64,000 nt of DNA from Amaranthus tricolor (lineage: Eukaryota; Streptophyta; Magnoliopsida; Caryophyllales; Amaranthaceae): contig NC_080056.1 of NCBI RefSeq assembly GCF_026212465.1, forward strand, positions 21,715,201 through 21,779,200. The letters are read 5' to 3'. The position numbers were made by a program, and so were the translations under genes. Of this stretch, positions 51,129-61,700 are shown in pieces (positions within the stretch are counted from its first letter, which is position 1; each line of letters starts with the position of its first letter). The notes under the pieces are model-generated. The model did not search any database. It was not told the origin of the DNA and saw only the letters and a program-made list of their open reading frames with translations.

Positions 51129-52798
51129 TTATGGTGCAGTCTCTTCTACATCAACATATTCGGTCTTCACCTCTAATGTATCGAGTTTTGCACAAAGAAG
51201 AGCTTCCATCTGGGTTAACTGATCAGTAATTGAAGCCAAGGAGAAACGAATTTCATCCTGAAACACAAAGAATTGAGACTGCAAATCATTTAGCTTCAAG
51301 AGGATAGAGAATAAAGGGGCTGTATGAACAGAAGTGTGATCAAAGCCATGTTTGGGTGAAGTGTGTGTTGTAACTGGTGGTGGTGAGAATGGTATAGGTG
51401 ATGGTGGTGGTGATGGAATTTGATGAGATGGTGGTGTGGCTAGCTTTGGTGAGGGAGGAGTTTCATTGGTAGGTTCAAAGGTGTTGTGTGAGGTAGAGTA
51501 ATCATCCAAAACAACAACCGGACTTTTTCCTTTAAAAGCCAGCCTTTTACTGTTCCTTGATGAGGCAATGGACTACTTCTGAACCGGTAATAGGACCTCC
51601 TCATCACTCTCATCTTTTTCATCATCGTCCTCCTCCACATCCTCACCTTCTCTTACAGCTTCCCCCTTACTTCCTTCGTCCCCCTGTTCCCTTGGAGAAA
51701 ATGCTTCTGCCCTTTTAGTGGCAGAAGATACAGACTCCTAATCTTCTTTTTCCAATACCTCCTCCTCCTTTTCTTCCCTTTTCTGTGCCTCCTCTTCTTT
51801 GTTAGAATTAACAATAACCTGCTCATTAGCATCCTCCAAAATCCCATTATCATTTAAATTCAAGTGCAAATTTTTAAAACACTTTGCACCTATTTTATTA
51901 TTGGGACCCATTGAAAAATGCAGACCTTCAAGAGGGACACCAAACTTCCTAAATATCCATGTCAATAAACCTCCATACCCAACCAAATACTTTTTCTCAA
52001 TACAATCACTTAAATGTGAAATCATCAAAGAAGGAAAATTTATTTTTATGTGGTTAGCCAAACAATAAATCAAAGTAGCATCATGTAAATTTACCTCACT
52101 TCGGATAGAGTTGCGTGGTAGGATAAATCTATGGGCTATGTTGTAAAGCAGTTTGTGTAGTGGAGACAGCACATTGTGACTAATTTTTTCCTTCTTTTCA
52201 TGAATTCCCAAGATCTTCAGTATTGTTTTCTTGTTAATACCAGAAAAAGCAATTTTCGACCCAACATAATAAGTGTCAAAACCAACATCTGGCACTCCAA
52301 ACCATTATCCTAACATTAAACTGTTAAATTCAATCTTATCTCCTTAACCACACTTGAACAAACACCATTATCAATCGAAACATTCAAAATAAATTCTCGC
52401 ATTAAGTTAGGGTAAATAGGGTTACAGCAATAATCTGTCATCAGTGTTTCCCAATATTGATGCTGTAAGATAGCCTAAAGTTAAGGGAAGGAAGTGGATT
52501 CATACCAGTATTTGTCTAGTCCAAAACCCACAGTCATTTCGTTTGATACTTCCTTAGCACTGTTGGGATCACTATTCTTGGCTCGCTTGGCAGATTTTGA
52601 TTGTGATTTGTCAATAGGTGTGTTAATAGGTCTTTTATTTCCAACATGCATCGTGGAGGCACTTGGTGTACCTGATTGTTCTTGTGATGGAGATGGTGCT
52701 GCAGCAATTTGGGGTGATGGATGGACTACCTTCAACGGTTTCAGTTGAGTGGTTTTGGGTGTTTGCTTCCTTCTGGAGGTGGTTTTAGGGGATTTCAT
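51129..52798 (-). pseudogene. Extra ORF 3' of pol: 'putative plant transposon protein' / env-position ORF (broken)
   Basis: It starts at ATG 52798 with a basic, Pro/Ser/Thr-rich N terminus carrying NLS-like stretches (SRRKQ, KSAKRAK). The central part resembles the 'putative plant transposon protein' domain found in many plant retroelements (YPNLMREF, then FGVPDVGF, a helical Leu-rich stretch, and GYGGLLTWIFRKFGVPLEG). An acidic Glu/Lys/Asp segment, a proline-rich segment and a C-terminal possible coiled coil (about 51300-51140) follow. Its function is unknown; in SIRE-type elements an ORF at this place is called env-like, but I see no signal peptide or membrane segment. Breaks: stops soon after WYESTSFP (about 52480), more near 52310, a frameshift between about 52310 and 52295, and in-frame TAG codons at 51738-51740 and 51573-51575. 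Intact length would be about 555 codons. Confidence 0.8.
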
Positions 52799-53322
52799 GG
52801 TTGATTTCTGGTTTGAAGATGAAGGAGAGAAATTGACGGTTTAGTGAAGGTGAAGTTTAAGTTGTGATGTAAGGGGTTATGACGTGATGGAAGGTGTTTA
52901 TATTGATGATGAGGAGACGGTTACTAAACGATTTCATTACACATTAATTGATTTTGCATGTGTACAAAATATGTTTGAGAGGGTAGGTTCATGGAATCGG
53001 TAGTTAATAACGGTTTTTCGAAGGATTACGATGATCCGGCTCCGACTTTTAATTAATTTGCGTTAACCATCTATTAAAAGAAATTGCTGGAATAGAAAAA
53101 TATCAAAATAGAAAATATGAAAAATTTTATATGAGGAAAACAATTATATTCTGGTTTTGTCCGATCAATTTAAACATGCAAACATAAAGACATTCATAGC
53201 ACATACTTTTAAATAACTGCGTACCTGATCCTTTCAATAATTGATTTCTTAATCAAGATTTTGTGGATGATTTAGCCCATTCATTTTTCATTTTGCCTTG
53301 AGAAGAATGCTTGTCATATACC
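52799..53322 (-). promoter_or_regulatory. Pol-to-extra-ORF spacer with promoter-like segment
   Basis: A 524-bp non-coding spacer. On the minus strand TATAAACA at 52895-52902 lies 97 bp upstream of the extra-ORF start. An ACGT-core element (TCACGTCA, about 52880-52887) and a pyrimidine-rich leader (TTTCTCTCCTTCATCTTC, about 52815-52835) lie between it and the AACCATGA start context. This resembles a small plant core promoter. A splice-donor-like CAG|GTACGC lies near 53220-53228. Either a separate promoter or a spliced subgenomic RNA could express the downstream ORF; sequence alone cannot decide. Confidence 0.5.
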
Positions 53323-54379
53323 TTAGTGTAGCTTGATCATGCCAAGTTCTAATCTCATTTTTTCATGTTGTTCCCTTGGATTTGGTTTTGTCATGGTATC
53401 AGCTATTTTCTCGTTAGTGTTAACCTGCTTGACAATAATATTTTTATTTTCTACATTATCCTTTAGAAAATGATGTCTTATGTGGATATGTTTTACTCTT
53501 GAATGATGCACTGGATCTTTGGATATGCATATGGCACTGGTATTATCACAATAAATAGGAACACATTCAAACTTAATACCAAAATCTCTTAGCTGCTGTT
53601 TTATCCAAAGCTTTTGGGAACAGCAAGCTGTTGCTGCCACATATATCTGCTTCAGCAGTGGATAGTACAACGGTGTTTTGTTTCTTGGAACACCACGATA
53701 CTAAACATGAGCCAAGAAATTGTACCATACCTGAAGTGTTTTTCCTGTTTATAAGATCTCCTACATAATCTGCATCACTATAACCTTTCAAATCATAGAC
53801 ATCGCTTTTAGGATAAAATAGGGACAAGTCATCTATTCCTTTCAAGTATTTCAAAATTTGTTTCACTGCTGTCTGATGTGATTCTTTAGGGTCTGACTGA
53901 AATCTAGCACATAAACCAACACTAAAAGCAATATCGGGTCTACTAGTTGTTAGATATAATAAAGAACCAATCATGCCTCGATACATAGTTTGATCAACAT
54001 TTATTCCATTTGAATCTTCATCTAATCTAACATTCGTAGCCATAAATGTGTGGTTAGTTTTAGCATTATTTAAACCATATATTATGAGAAGTTCTTTTAT
54101 ATATTTTTTTTGATGAATAAAGATTCCATTTGTTGTTTGTTTTATTTGCAAACCAAGGAAGAAGTTTATTTCTCCCATTATACTCATTTCAAATTCAGTG
54201 CTCATTAGGTTAGCCAATTCATTACATAGCAATTCATTTGTAGCACCAAAAATAATATCATCAACATATATTTGAACAACTAGAATATGAGAACCTCTAT
54301 TCTTAAAGAATAATTTTTTGTCAATTTTACCTCTAACAAAGTTATTTTCAATCAAGAAATTTGATAATCTTTCATATCA
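53323..54379 (-). pseudogene. pol: C-terminal reverse transcriptase and RNase H (broken)
   Basis: This continues the reverse transcriptase after an in-frame TGA at 54377-54379. The catalytic YVDD is at 54257-54268, followed by FFLGLQI and a stretch typical of copia RT (SLLYLTTSRPDIAF near 53950). RNase H follows: the first acidic motif is in GYSDADYVGD (about 53755-53785), the second in LSTAEAD (about 53650), the third in YCDNTSAI (about 53540), and SRVKHIHIRHHF near 53470. A frameshift near 53645, just after STAEA, moves the rest of RNase H into another frame, which ends at 53323 shortly after the conserved IADTMTKP motif. RT and RNase H turn element RNA into DNA in virus-like particles; here the protein would be truncated and split. 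Confidence 0.93.
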
Positions 54380-55255
54380 TTGCCTAGGAGCTTGTTTTAA
54401 CCCATAAAGAGCTTTATAAAGCTTATAGACATGATTGAGACAAGAGGGATTTTCAAAACCAGGGGGTTGTTCGACAAAGACTTCTTCATCAAGAAAACCA
54501 TTTAAGAATGCACATTTCACATCCATTTGATATAAATTAAAATTCATAAATGCAGCAAAAGAAATTAAAATTCTGATAGCCTCTAACCTTGCTACCGGAG
54601 CAAATATCTCGGTATAATCAATTCTTTCTTGTTGATTATACCCTTTAACCACGAGCCTTGCTTTGTTTCTTACAATTATTCCTTGCTCATCCAATTTGTT
54701 TCGAAATACCCATTTTAGTCCAATCACCTTTTTGTGCTTTGGTTGGGGTTCTAAATGCCATACTTTGTTTCTTTCAAATTCATTTAGTTCATCTTGCATG
54801 GCTACGATCCATTCGAAATCTTTTAGAGCTTCTTCGTGATTTTTGGGTTCAAGTTTTGATAGGAACGCAAAGTGTGCACATAAATTTCTCATTTGGGATT
54901 TGGTTTGTGCTCCATTATTCAAATCACTGACTATCAAATCAAGAGGATGACATTTTTGTTATCTCCAAGGTATGGGCACAAATTCTCTTGTGGGAACTGT
55001 TGTAGGTTCTGGGTCATTAACTTGATTGTTATTCTGCTCATTTTCAGCTGGATAAGTTTGCTCATTGCTGGGAACAATTGTATTGGGAATAGCTTGCTGG
55101 TCCTCATTTGCTAGTTGTTCAGTATTGTTTGGTACTTCGATTTGTTCTTGAATCAGCTGTTCTCCTATTGTTCTTTGATCTTGCTCTTTTATTACCTCTT
55201 CATCATCTTCCAAATTTACAAGACCTATTTTAAAATCATTTGTATCCTTTGTCAC
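54380..55255 (-). pseudogene. pol: acidic linker and N-terminal reverse transcriptase (broken)
   Basis: One frame runs from about 55255 to the TGA at 54377-54379, interrupted by TAA at 54959-54961. The first 98 codons are a Glu/Gln/Asn-rich linker (EDDEEVIKEQ), like the segment between integrase and RT in copia pol. The RT begins with the conserved region around [24 protein letters not shown], then [12 protein letters not shown] and [13 protein letters not shown]. The motif-A aspartate is in [12 protein letters not shown], followed by [10 protein letters not shown] and [16 protein letters not shown]. The TGA after APRQ stands where relatives have Trp. There is no integrase upstream: the linker directly follows the protease fragment. 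Confidence in RT identity is very high. Confidence 0.94.
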
Positions 55256-56356
55256 AGAATTGAGAAATACTTAGTAAGTTATGTTTTAAATTCTCGACCA
55301 AAAATACATTATCAATTGCATGGGAAGTTGACCTTCCTACTTTTCCTTTGGCGATGATTTCACCTTTCATGTTGTCGCCGAAAGTCACAGTTCCCCCATC
55401 ATAGGTTTCCAGTGAGAAAAATTTTGATTTATCACCTGTCATGTGCTAGGAACACCCACTGTCGAGATACCATGAGCTGTTCCCCCTCACTTGGACCTGT
55501 ATGAAAAATTAATTGTTAGAATTAAGAACCTAGTCTTTCTTGGGTTCCTTGTCGATTTGATATGAATCAAATTTCTTAATCCAAATACGATCGACATAGT
55601 CTCTATTGGAGACAGTATGTTGTTCCCTTTTGGTACACTGGATTTTCAGATGTCCAGTTTTTCCACAAAAGGAACAGACTTTGTCACTTAGGAGATCGAC
55701 ATAAACCTTTTTCTTTTTATTATTCTTAATATAATTTAGGCCTTCTGAATTTTTACTTTTAGCATTTAGAATCCATTTGGGAACATTTTTGATTTTCCCT
55801 TTTTCTCTTGAATTTAATTCAAGTTCTAATTTATCATTGTTGGTTTGGTTGGATTCTAAGTTGATTTTCTAATTTTGAAAATCAATACACAAATCCTTAA
55901 TAGATGCAGCATTCAATTCCTTAGTCAAGCCTAATAATTTATATTTTGTCAATTCAACATTAAGAATAATATTTTCCTTTTTCACTCTTTCTATTGTTTC
56001 CTTTAGAATTGTATATTTTGATCCAACAAACTGAAAAATCTATTTTGGACATCAGATCTAAAGGTGTTTATATAGGAAACATGGTCTTTACTTACTTTAA
56101 GGTCTTTTTCAAGTTGGAGACATTTATCATTACATTCTTTCAATTTATCTTATGTCTCCATAAGCAACTCTATTTATTTATATCTATTTAATTTAAACAG
56201 ATGGTTAGAAAATGAGTTAGAAGACTTTACCTGTTTTCCTTTGGGTTTCTCATCCTTGCTTTCATGTGAGGCCATGAGAAATAAGTTAGTTGTTTCTTCC
56301 TCTTTGGGGTTTTCAGTCTCAGTATCACTCTCGGATTCTCCCCATGAAGCTATCAT
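55236..56356 (-). pseudogene. gag-pol junction: acidic segment, second zinc knuckle and protease (broken)
   Basis: It begins at about 56356 with MIASWGESESD followed by an acidic run and TTNLFLMA, a conserved segment before pol in this lineage. After a frame change near 56174 there is a helical, Lys/Glu/Leu-rich stretch. Then comes a CCHC zinc knuckle (CSFCGKTGHLKIQC, 55635-55676), and about 55 codons later the aspartic protease (WYLDSGCS, active-site Asp codon 55461-55463). A TAG at 55446-55448 falls five codons after that Asp, inside the conserved motif. Another TAG is at 55869-55871. The protease frame continues through TVTFGDN and LKHNLLSISQ, then stops at a TGA at 55236, where the integrase domain should begin but is missing. 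Confidence 0.88.
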
Positions 56357-56448
56357 GGCTTTTCAAAAGTCGGTTTTGTTGAGATTTCTTTAGCTTTGAA
56401 GTCTTCATGTATCCCTTGCCTTTCCCTTACCCTTTTCATTTTTCCATA

Positions 56449-57339
56449 TTAGGCAATCTTTGATGAAGTGATCGGTACTTCCACATTTGTGGCATTCAAG
56501 GTTTGATTTTGTATTGCTTGTTTTCTTTCTTTGTTGTTTCTTTGATTTGTATACCTACTGTTCCTGAAGAACATCTTGAATTTTCGTACCAGCATGGCAG
56601 CCTCCTCTTCATCACATTCTGATTCATCCTGATCTGCTGCTGCCAAAGCCAGTCCCTTGTTTTTGGAACTGTCAGTTGTTCCCAGATGTAATTCGTGCAT
56701 CATTAGGAAACCAGCCAATTCTTCCAGATTAAATTTTGTAAAATCTTTAGACTCCTGGATAGCAGTAACCTTGGCTCTCCAACGTTCTTCTTGAGGGAGA
56801 CTCCTTAGAATTTTTCTTACTTGTTCATCGGTGGGAATTAGTCTTCCAAGAGAGACAAGTTCATTTCTGATGTTAGTGAACCTTGTAAACATCTCTTGGA
56901 TACTTTCTCTTGGTTTCATAACAAATCGTTCATACTTAGACATCAACAAGTCTATCTTGGACCGTTTCACTACACTTGTTCCCTCATGGGTAAAAGCCAG
57001 CAGGTCCCAAATCTGTTTGGCAGATTTGCAACCCATCACATGGTTATGTTCGTTTGGTCCAAGACCACAATGAATTAACTTGATAGCAAAAGCATTTATC
57101 TCCATTTTCTGAAAATCTTCCTTTTCAAATATGGTTATAGGTTTGGGAATAATTTCGTTATTGGAGTTTGTAGTAGTTACCTCAAAGTCTCCAATTTCGA
57201 TGACTCTCCAATCTTGATAATTTTCAGCTTTGATTCAGATTTCCATCCGATTCTTCCAATACGTATAGAATTTTCCATCAAACATGGGTGGCCTTTGAGT
57301 AGAGAACTCTTCTTCCATTTGCTCGTTAATTATCGACAT
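56449..57339 (-). pseudogene. gag nucleocapsid protein (broken)
   Basis: The start is ATG at 57339, the first ATG after the primer site and in frame with the main ORF. Codon 35 is TGA (57235-57237), replacing a Trp-like position; the frame then reopens, with an internal ATG at 57105, and runs to 56449. The product matches the copia gag family (UBN2 / Retrotran_gag_2 type): CKSAKQIWDLL, THEGTSVVKRSKIDLL, ESIQEMFTRF, KILRSLP and ELAGFLMMHEL. An acidic and then basic tail follows. The CCHC knuckle (CHKCGSTDHFIKDC, 56453-56494) is in a different frame, so an indel upstream of it has cut it off. Gag would form the virus-like particle and bind the RNA; this copy cannot make an intact one. Confidence 0.92.
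56453..56494 (-). other. gag CCHC zinc knuckle, out of frame
   Basis: The minus strand encodes C-X2-C-X4-H-X4-C (CHKCGSTDHFIKDC) in a frame different from the gag ORF that overlaps it. It would bind RNA packaging signals in an intact gag. The frame offset places a frameshift between about 56600 and 56494. Further indels follow between the knuckle and 56356. Confidence 0.9.
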
Positions 57340-57394
57340 CTTTAAAAATACCAGGATATTGCTCTTAGGGTTTCCTGATCAAATGAGGAACAGG
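57340..57394 (-). other. Untranslated leader between PBS and gag
   Basis: Fifty-five bases on the minus strand between the primer site and the gag ATG. No ORF or further motif is visible. Packaging signals would be expected around here but cannot be recognised. Confidence 0.6.
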
Positions 57395-57406
57395 GCTCTG
57401 ATACCA
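57395..57406 (-). promoter_or_regulatory. Primer-binding site, initiator Met tRNA
   Basis: The minus strand reads TGGTATCAGAGC, complementary to the 3' end of plant initiator methionine tRNA and the usual copia primer. Eleven bases separate it from the inner end of the 5' LTR at 57418. It fixes the orientation: transcription of the element runs right to left. Confidence 0.95.
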
Positions 57407-57417
57407 ATTGTAGAATG

Positions 57418-58760
57418 TGTTAGATATGGGAACAGCAACAAGAGGGGGGGTGAATTGTTGTTGTTATAAGTTTAAGATTTTTAGCCCTGTTTTTGCGGAA
57501 TTAGATAAACGAAATAAAACTTAAACTTAGAGTGAAATAACGAAAGAGACAACACAATTTTTTCGTGGAAACCTTATAGACCTAAATAGAAGGAAAAACC
57601 ACGACCCCTCGGGATTTCTAAACTCTTTATTATGTTTAAGGAAACTCGTTACAATTACATTAAACACCTTACTTCACTCGAAGCGCATCAACTAGGCCAA
57701 CTTCTCCTTTCAATTGCTTCACCCAAAACAACTCTCTTAGCTTCACTCAAAGCTAACTCTTCTCTAGCTTCACTAGAAGCTTTCTCCTTAGCTTAACTCA
57801 AAGCTAATCTCTTCTCAAGCTTCGCTAAAAGCATTCTAATTCCCCCTAGACTCACCCAAGTCTAGTTACAATAATTCTCTCAAAAACCCTTACACAAGGA
57901 TAAAATTCTCTAAACATAAAATCAATGAGTTGCAGAAGAAAATATTATAAGTTAATTGGCAATTTTTGAACAAAATATTTCCTGTTGATTTTCTAAAAAT
58001 AACGTATGAATTAATGTCTCATACGAATGCATTATTTGAGGAACAACCGAGTCCAATATTTATAGAGTCAAATTCTCTAATAAAAAAGTGGTAACTACCC
58101 AGTATTCCCTTATCCCAAATAATAAGGAGAATAAAATGGATCTCAATTAGTAAGGTCAATACTACGGTTATTGCCTTACGGTTCCTCCTAACTAAAATTA
58201 GCTATAGTTACCTTTTCCAATAATAGGCACGGTTACCTTTCACTAATAATAGCCAAGGATCCCTAAAATCAGCTATTGTTCCCTTCACTATATTTAGCTA
58301 ATTTAGTTATCTACTAAATATAGATCCGAAAATAAAGGCTTATAATAAGGATTTAGAAAATCATTCGTTAGGTGATTTAGTATTTTGCCAATTAACTTAA
58401 TAATTAATTAATGCAAAAAATTAATTTTAACTAATACATCAACTAAAAATCAGAAAATATAATAATAATCAGAATTCTAGCAGACACATTATCTCCTGAC
58501 TTCCAATCTTGGAACAGTGCACAGTCTCCAATTTTCAGCAGACTTAGATCATCAAAGTTGGGAACAGTAGACTTCTTGACTACATTTAACATCCTAAGCG
58601 ATATACCTTTTCTAACTTCATTGGATTCCTTTGATGAGTACATGTTCATAGACAAAGTCATAGGTACCATCAATGATCTTAAGCACGACCGGATATTGAC
58701 CTGCAAACAATCTCTAAAAATACATTTGTTTATATAAAGTATAGTCATCATCAAAACCTA
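57418..58760 (-). repeat. 5' LTR (1343 bp), internally deleted and end-truncated
   Basis: Inner end TGTTAGATATGGG at 57418 matches 48661 of the other LTR. Compared with the 1480-bp 3' LTR it lacks 126 bp, corresponding to 49419-49544; both deletion edges have ctta, and one copy remains at 58165-58168. It also lacks the outer 12 bp (the TGTTGGACCTCT terminus), so it joins satellite at aaaaccta|tttggtg. These two losses account for nearly all of the length difference. The TATA-like box at 58057-58064 is kept. About 14 differences in the first 161 aligned positions and about 23 in the last 265 give roughly 8-9% divergence. Confidence 0.94.
58057..58064 (-). promoter_or_regulatory. Candidate LTR TATA box in the 5' LTR
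   Basis: The minus strand reads TATAAATA, equivalent to the box at 49297-49304, with a changed flank (CTATAAATATT rather than CTATAAATAGT). This is the copy that would drive full-length element RNA if any is made. Confidence 0.6.
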
Positions 58761-61700
58761 TTTGGTGTATATTATTGCGTTGAAATGGTTGGAATAAAAA
58801 ACATTAGTGATATGCTTGAAATTATGTTTTAAATTGCGTTTTTGATGTTTTTAAGCATTTTTTACACTTTCTCGTATAAAGTAGTTCAAACAATGTTTGT
58901 TTTACATGAAACATTGCATACAACACTATTTGGTACATATTATTGTGTTTAAATGGTTAGAATCCAAAACATATAGTCATATCCTTCAAATTACGTGCTA
59001 AGTTGCGTATGTAAGGTTTTTTACGCTTTTTTGGCACTTTCTCGCATAAAGTGGTTAAAACGTGATATGTTTTACAAGAAACTTGTCACTAAATAGTATT
59101 TGGTATATATTATTGTGTTCAAATGGTGAAAATTTAAAACAATAGTCATATGCTTGAAATTACGTGCTAAGTTGCGTGTTTGAGGTTTTTTAAGAGTTTT
59201 AGGCACTTTCTCGTATAAAGTGGTTCAAACATGGTTTTTTGGCAACGAAACTTGGCACACAACACTATTTGGTATATATTATTGTGTTGAAATGGTGACA
59301 ATCGAAAACAATAGTCATATACTTGAAATTACATGCTAAGTTGAGTTTGTAATGATTTTTATGCTTTTTTGGCACTTTCTCGCATAAATTGGTTAAAATA
59401 TGGTTTATTTTGCAGGAAACTTGTCACTAAATATATTTGGTATATATTATTGTGTTGAAATGGTGACAATCGAAAACAATAGTCATATGCTTAAAATAAC
59501 GTGCTAAATTATGTGTTTGATGTTTTTTATTTTTGGCACTTTCTCGCATAAAAAGGTTCAAACTTGGTTTGTTATGCATTAAACTTGGCCCTAAACACTA
59601 ATTGGTATATATTATTGTGTTGAAATTTTTAGAATCGAAAACAATAGTCATACGCTTGAAATTATGTGCTAAGTTATGTTTTAATGGTTTTTTGAGCTTT
59701 TTTGGCACTTTCTCGTATAAAGTGGTTCAAACTTGGTTTGTTTTGCATGAAACTTGGCACACAAAACTATTTGGTACATTCTATTGTGATGAAATGGTTA
59801 GAATTAAAAACAATAGTCATATGCTTTAAATTACGTGTTAAGTTGCGTTTTTGTGGTTTTTTAACGTTTTTTGCAGTTTCTCGCATAAAGTGGTTCAAAC
59901 GTGGTTTGTTTGCCACTAAACAGTATTTGGTATATATTACTGTGTTGATATGTTTAAAATTGAAAACAATAGTCATATGCTAGAAATTACATGCTAAGCT
60001 GCGTGTTTGAGATTTTTTAAGTGTTTTTGGCACTTTCTAGCATTTAATGGTTCAAACTTGGGTTGTTTTGCATGAAACTTGGTACAAAACACTATTTGGT
60101 ATATTTTATGCTGTAGGAATTGTTAGAATCCAAAACAGTAGTCATATTCTTGAAATTACGTGATAATTTGCATTTTTAAAGTTTTTATAGCATTTTTGGC
60201 ACTTTCTCGGATAAAGTGGTTCAAACTTGGTTCGTTTTGCTTCAAACATTTCCCACAACACTATTTGGTATATATTATCATGTTGAAATGATTAGAATCC
60301 AAAAAAAATAGTCATATACTTGATATTACATGCTAAGTTGCATTTTTGAGATTTTTTATGCGTTTTTTGTAATTTATCGCATAAAGTGGTTCATACTTGG
60401 TTAGTTTGCCACGAAACATGGCACAAAACACTGTTTGGTATATATTATTATGTTTAAATGTAGACAATCGAAAACAATAGTCATATGGTTTAAATTACAT
60501 GCTAAGTTGCAGGAAACTATTCACTAAACATTATTTGGTATATATTGTTGTGTTGAAATGTTTAAAATCGAAAACAATAGTCATATGCTTGAACTTACGT
60601 TCTAAGTTGTGTTTTGGGGGTTTTTTAAGCATGTTTTGTACTTTTTTGCGTAAAGTAGTTCAAACATGGTTTGTTTTGCTTGAAACATCTCACAAAACAC
60701 TATTTGTTATATATTCTTGTGTTGAAATAATTAGAATCATAAGCATATACTCATATGGTTGAAATTATGTGCTAAGTTGCGTGTTTGAGGATTTTTAAGC
60801 GTTTTAGGCACCTTCTCGCATAAAATGGTTCAAACTTGGTTTTTAATGTTTTTAATGTTTTTTAATGGTATATATTATTGTGTTGAAATGGTTTGTTTTG
60901 TAGGATACTTGTCACTAAATAGTATTTGGTATAAATTATTTTTTGAAATGAAGGAAATCGAAAACAATAGTCATATGCTTTAAATTACGTGCGAAGTTGT
61001 GTGTTTGACGATTTTTAAGCTTTTTTGGCACTTTCTCGCATAAAGTAGTTCATACATGGTTTGTTTTGCATGAAACATTGCACACAACACTATTTGTTAT
61101 ATATTATTGTGTTGAAATGATTAGAATCCAAAACATATAATCAGAAGCCTTAAATTACGTGAAATGTTGCGTATTTGTGGTTTTTTAATCGGTTTAGGCA
61201 CTTTCTCGCATAAAGTGGTTCAAACTTGGTTTGTTTGGCATGAAACTTGGCGCACGATATAATTGGTATATATTCTTGTGTTGAAATATTTAGAATCTAA
61301 AACAATAGTTATATGCTTGAAATTACGTGCTAAGTTGCGGTTTTAATGTTTTTTTTTTGTTTTTTGGGCACTTTCTTGCATAAAGTGGTTAAAACGTGGT
61401 TTTGATTTTCAGGAAACTTGTCACTAAATAGTATTTCGTATATATTATTGTGTTGAAATGGTGACAATTGAAAACAATTGTTATATGCTTGAAATTACGT
61501 GCTAAGTTGCGTTTTTAATGTTTTTTAAGCTTTTTTGGCATTTTCTCGCATAAAGTCGTTAAAATGTCGTTTGTTATGCAGGAAACTTGTCACTAAATAG
61601 TATTTGGTTTATATTATTGTTTTAAATGGTGACAATCGAAAACAATATTCATGTGCTTGAAATTACGTGCTAAGTTACGTTTTTCAGGTTTTTTTAAGCG

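Larger units (their letters stand above)
48661..58760 (-). mobile_element. Ty1/copia LTR retrotransposon, SIRE/Maximus-like, defective
   Basis: A 10.1-kb element on the minus strand, bounded by two related LTRs and inserted in satellite DNA. It has a tRNA-iMet primer site, gag with a CCHC knuckle, a protease motif (D-S-G in WYLDSGCS), reverse transcriptase with YVDD, RNase H, then an additional ORF 3' of pol, then a polypurine tract. The gag-PR-RT-RNase H order plus an extra downstream ORF fits the SIRE/Maximus lineage of plant copia elements. The integrase is absent and all ORFs carry stops or frameshifts, so it is non-autonomous and probably dead. LTR divergence of about 8-9% by eye suggests an insertion several million years old, if typical plant rates apply. 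Confidence 0.96.

Noticed and set aside
51799..52068. Plus-strand frames over the retroelement (also near 52494, 54658, 54893, 55115, 55994, 56831)
   Set aside because: They are antisense shadows of the minus-strand gag, pol and extra ORF, which carry the recognisable motifs.
51129..52798. True envelope gene (endogenous retrovirus)
   Set aside because: The position matches env, but no signal peptide, membrane segment or cleavage site is visible. The domain fits the plant transposon-protein family better.
53323..54937. Host gene with a captured reverse-transcriptase domain
   Set aside because: LTRs, primer site, PPT and gag surround it in the standard order, and the frame is broken.
48661..58760. 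Ty3/gypsy centromeric retrotransposon (CRM type), as often found in plant centromeres
   Set aside because: RT and RNase H follow the protease and linker with copia motifs (YVDD, STAEA, CDNTSAI). No chromodomain or gypsy-type integrase is present.
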